A stretch of 64,000 nucleotides of DNA. It comes from Dyadobacter chenwenxiniae (GTDB lineage: Bacteria; Bacteroidota; Bacteroidia; Cytophagales; Spirosomataceae). The stretch is taken from the NCBI RefSeq assembly GCF_022869785.1, contig NZ_CP094997.1, positions 6,639,001 through 6,703,000 on the forward strand, read 5' to 3'. Positions 61,577-64,000 of this stretch are shown piece after piece. The position numbers were made by a program, and so were the translations under genes. Within the stretch, counting starts at the first letter, position 1. Every line of letters begins with the position of its first letter. A model generated the notes under the pieces. The model searched no databases. It saw only the letters and a list, made by a program, of their open reading frames with translations, and was not told the DNA's origin.

Positions 61577-63724
61577 TCATTGCGTCATAAAGCGCCAGGT
61601 AACGTTGCCGACCGTGCTCGGTTTATTCGCTTCCGCCTTGGAAATGCTGCCTTTCATTTTTCCGTCTTTTTGCTTTTGAACTTGAATGGTGCGCCACGAA
61701 AAAATGCCTTTTTCATATGCGAATGTCTCACCATCATCATCATAGAGCTTATAGCTTCCATTCTGATCGCCATAATGCCTTACTTCCAGGTCCACTTTTT
61801 GCCCGGCTTTGGGCGCGTGCAGCATGGCGGGCATCATGGGAATGATCGCGCCGTTTTTTACGAAAACCGGGATCTTATCGAGGCCTGGTGAGATGGTGAT
61901 AATTTCTCCGTCGCCCACCAATTTTCCAGTGTAGAAATCAAACCATCGGCCTTTTGGTAGGATGACTTTGCGGGAAGCCTGACCCGTAAACAGGGGAGCG
62001 ACCAGCAGAAATTCCCCGGCCATATATTGGTCTTTCACCTCCCTGATGAGTGCCTCTTCATAAGGATTCGCTTCCAGGTCCGTGGGTGTTTTTTCTTTAC
62101 TGACAGGGCCGGAAAAGCCTTCTTCCAGACTCATTCCGCGGAATGGCGGCGTGCCGTCGTAATGATATTTCGCAAATTCAGAATACCAGTAAGGCATCAT
62201 GCGCATGCGCAGTTCAGCAACGGCTTTAATTTGAGGGGCAACTTCCGGAAATGTCCATGGCTGTGTGCTGCTGGACCACGCATTGATCATGGCCATGGGC
62301 GAAAAGCAAACTGTTTGGAAACGCCTCAACCATTCTTCGGCGGTTTTGGATGCGCGCACCTCAGGCGTCCATAAAACGCCTGCATAACCGCTGTTAATCA
62401 ATGCCGTAATGAAATCTTCGTGGCTGTAATTATCATTGTAAATCACGTAGGGGAAGGATGCACCCCCTGCATTGGACGCACGCACGAGACCGTATGTACG
62501 TGAATTGTTTCGCCGGAACATTTCAAAACTGTGCTTTTGCACGAGCAAGCCGTAGGTCTGACGGATCTGTTCCGAAGAGCGACCCGAGGGAAAAGTAGCG
62601 ACATCCGGCCATAAATAAGAATCGTAACCATCCACTTCATCAATCTTGTAACCACTCACACCGATTTTTACATGTTCTTTTTCAAATTGATCAAAGAGGA
62701 CTTTTCGCGCTTGCGGCATGGAAAGGTCCGGCACAAGACCATTCCAAACTGTATGCGAGCCAGTGAAAGGCAGGATTGGTTTGTAAATCGCCGCATCAGG
62801 AGATACATAAGGATTGGTCCATAAATTGATCCTAACGCCCATCGCGCCCATTTCTTTAATAAACCCGGCCGGATCAGGAAAGCGTGACTTGTCCCATTCA
62901 AATGTGCACGGATAGGACTTGCTTTGCCAACCGGGTTCCAGGCCAATAAAATCAAGTGGGAAGCCTTTTTCTTCAAATGCTTTGGCTTCCTGTTTCACTT
63001 GCTCGGCCGTGTAAAGCCGGTGCACGCGCTGCGTAAAACCCAGTCCCCAGCGTGGAGGCAGGCAACCGCCCCCGGTGAGCAGATTGAACCGCTGAATCGC
63101 ATTGATCGGTTTGGGGCCGGCAAATACATATATTTCAATGCCTTGCGCCGGGATCAGCATTTCCACGGCATCGGAATAAGGATGCGCGCTCCAATGCTCG
63201 TTTGTGTTGCGATCCATCACTTCCGGCGGATTTTTGCTGTCTTTCCGCACATTGGAGCCCGCATATACATCCATGTATTTGGCAGAATTTACAAAAACAC
63301 CATAACCTAACGACGACACATAAAACGGCACAGGCGCGTGCGTGCGGCCATTATCGGCTTTTCCGTAATGATCTGCATGCAATTGCATGATCCTTCCGCG
63401 CTGGTGCACGGTCTGAAAATTTAATCCGAAGCCAAAAAGCTGTTCGTTTTTAACCAGTGGCAACCGGAGATAAGTTTTACCATTGTTCTGCTCAACACGG
63501 ATCTCGGTCATATCCAATGGAAATGCTTCCTTTGAAAGCTTTTGCAGCGTTGGCGAAGGAGTGGTTTCTGCGGCTTTGAGCAAATCATAATCATCCGGTT
63601 TTCCAGCGATTCCTTTCCACACACCCGGATACATTTCCTGCCATTGAATGGTTTGTGCGGTTAATGTCGCAGGAATCAGGTAAAAAAGGAAGATTAGCGG
63701 GCGCAGGCAAAGAACGTGATGCAT
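61577..63724 (-). CDS. Glycoside hydrolase family 31 protein
   Basis: A 715-residue exported alpha-glycosidase. Signal peptide MHHVLCLRPLIFLFYLIPATL. The N-terminal beta domain (FGFGLNFQTVHQRGRIMQLH) is followed by the TIM barrel: LPPRWGLGFTQRVHRLY, IGLEPGWQSKSYPCTFEW, and GVSGYKIDEVDGYDSYLWPD, which contains the nucleophile Asp. The acid/base loop is VIYNDNYSHEDF instead of the usual WSGD. C-terminal beta domains follow. GH31 includes alpha-glucosidases and alpha-xylosidases; the exact specificity cannot be read. It is alone on its strand. Confidence 0.9.
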   Translation of the reverse strand: MHHVLCLRPLIFLFYLIPATLTAQTIQWQEMYPGVWKGIAGKPDDYDLLKAAETTPSPTLQKLSKEAFPLDMTEIRVEQNNGKTYLRLPLVKNEQLFGFGLNFQTVHQRGRIMQLHADHYGKADNGRTHAPVPFYVSSLGYGVFVNSAKYMDVYAGSNVRKDSKNPPEVMDRNTNEHWSAHPYSDAVEMLIPAQGIEIYVFAGPKPINAIQRFNLLTGGGCLPPRWGLGFTQRVHRLYTAEQVKQEAKAFEEKGFPLDFIGLEPGWQSKSYPCTFEWDKSRFPDPAGFIKEMGAMGVRINLWTNPYVSPDAAIYKPILPFTGSHTVWNGLVPDLSMPQARKVLFDQFEKEHVKIGVSGYKIDEVDGYDSYLWPDVATFPSGRSSEQIRQTYGLLVQKHSFEMFRRNNSRTYGLVRASNAGGASFPYVIYNDNYSHEDFITALINSGYAGVLWTPEVRASKTAEEWLRRFQTVCFSPMAMINAWSSSTQPWTFPEVAPQIKAVAELRMRMMPYWYSEFAKYHYDGTPPFRGMSLEEGFSGPVSKEKTPTDLEANPYEEALIREVKDQYMAGEFLLVAPLFTGQASRKVILPKGRWFDFYTGKLVGDGEIITISPGLDKIPVFVKNGAIIPMMPAMLHAPKAGQKVDLEVRHYGDQNGSYKLYDDDGETFAYEKGIFSWRTIQVQKQKDGKMKGSISKAEANKPSTVGNVTWRFMTQ

Positions 63725-63901
63725 GGGGAAACGTAGTTGTGAAATAATATAAGTTCCGAGGTGCGTTTTATACTAAATATTGTGGTAAAATTTCCGGCAA
63801 ATACACGCATTAATGCTATGGGACGTTGCTATAAGCTATATTTGAAGCTTTCCTGAGCACTTGGGAAAAGTTTTCATTCTGAACAACTCCATAGATCTCA
63901 T

Positions 63902-64000
63902 ATGTATTTGAAGGCCGGTCTCCGCTCCAAACTTCCCCGCGTTGGAACCACAATTTTCACAAAAATGTCCAGATTGGCCGAAGAGCATCAGGCGATTAAC
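63902..64000 (+). CDS. Methionine aminotransferase-like gene, 5' fragment at window edge
   Basis: From the ATG at 63902 an open frame of 33 codons runs to the end of the window. It reads LRSKLPRVGTTIFTKMSRLA and EEHQAIN, matching the start of class I/II PLP aminotransferases of the YbdL/methionine aminotransferase type. The PLP-binding lysine lies beyond the window, so the assignment rests only on the conserved N-terminus. Confidence 0.7.
   Translation, partial: MYLKAGLRSKLPRVGTTIFTKMSRLAEEHQAIN

Noticed and set aside
1..64000. CRISPR arrays, tRNA, rRNA, insertion sequences or phage genes
   Set aside because: No regularly spaced repeats, cloverleaf-like gaps, transposase or integrase signatures were seen; intergenic regions are all short.

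Overview
The window is a dense 64 kb chromosomal segment from a Bacteroidota bacterium. The best fit is the Cytophagales, close to Dyadobacter or Spirosoma. That placement is inferred from family content, not from any marker gene: a type IX secretion sorting domain, many SusE-like or PQQ-type lipoproteins with an Xaa-Cys lipobox, a TTG-N20-TAnnTTTG promoter, starts mostly without Shine-Dalgarno sequences, a DUF2911 protein and Tat-tagged Gfo/Idh/MocA oxidoreductases. No rRNA, tRNA, CRISPR array, insertion sequence or phage module was seen. Genes lie on both strands with short gaps, and no stretch above 300 bases lacks a gene.

Layout. 0-2.5 kb (minus): nucleotide-sugar genes galE-rfbB-rfbA; galE carries two separate +1 frameshifts, and rfbA runs off the left edge. 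2.7-6.7 kb: housekeeping genes (SirB1-like, phosphopantetheinyl transferase, WD40, DivIVA, folB). 6.8-9.3 kb (minus): carboxynorspermidine synthase-like enzyme and a PQQ-type sugar dehydrogenase lipoprotein. 9.4-15.9 kb (minus): a complete, tightly packed ebo cluster (eboA-B-C-D-E-F). This is the most interesting system here. 16.1-22 kb: MgtC-like protein, a RelE/ParE toxin-antitoxin pair, aminopeptidase P, a subtilase and a CPA1 antiporter. 22.2-24.5 kb: a Tat-exported oxidoreductase/isomerase pair for sugar derivatives. 24.6-28 kb: a Crp/Fnr regulator and an AT-richer stretch with a predicted beta-barrel protein, a T9SS-sorted protein and a lipoprotein.

28-40 kb: SpmA-SpmB fusion, a TolC plus HlyD-type adaptor pair with no pump beside it, gpsA, a sialidase-like lipoprotein, a DEAD-box helicase, a beta-lactamase-like hydrolase, a YoeB toxin module, DUF2911 and a second PQQ-type dehydrogenase. 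40.4-42.1 kb: a TetR regulator and an SDR-DUF2798 operon, each preceded by the same 20-bp palindrome, so the circuit can be read from the DNA. 42-51.9 kb: fabF, a HAD phosphatase, RarD-like transporter, methyltransferase plus UbiA-like protein, M28 and M17 peptidases, an ATP-grasp enzyme and a lipoprotein. 51.9-52.5 kb: an internally deleted DUF1016 gene.

52.5-60 kb (minus): a pectin/hexuronate catabolic operon. It encodes kduD, kduI, a KdgF-like cupin, a GH88/105 unsaturated glycuronyl hydrolase, tagaturonate reductase and an ExuT-like transporter, with a divergent LacI regulator at 60 kb. Together they would release unsaturated uronates from pectic oligosaccharides, linearise and isomerise them, and feed 2-keto-3-deoxygluconate or altronate into central metabolism. 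61-64 kb: a Nudix hydrolase, a GH31 glycosidase and the first 33 codons of a methionine-aminotransferase-like gene cut by the right edge.
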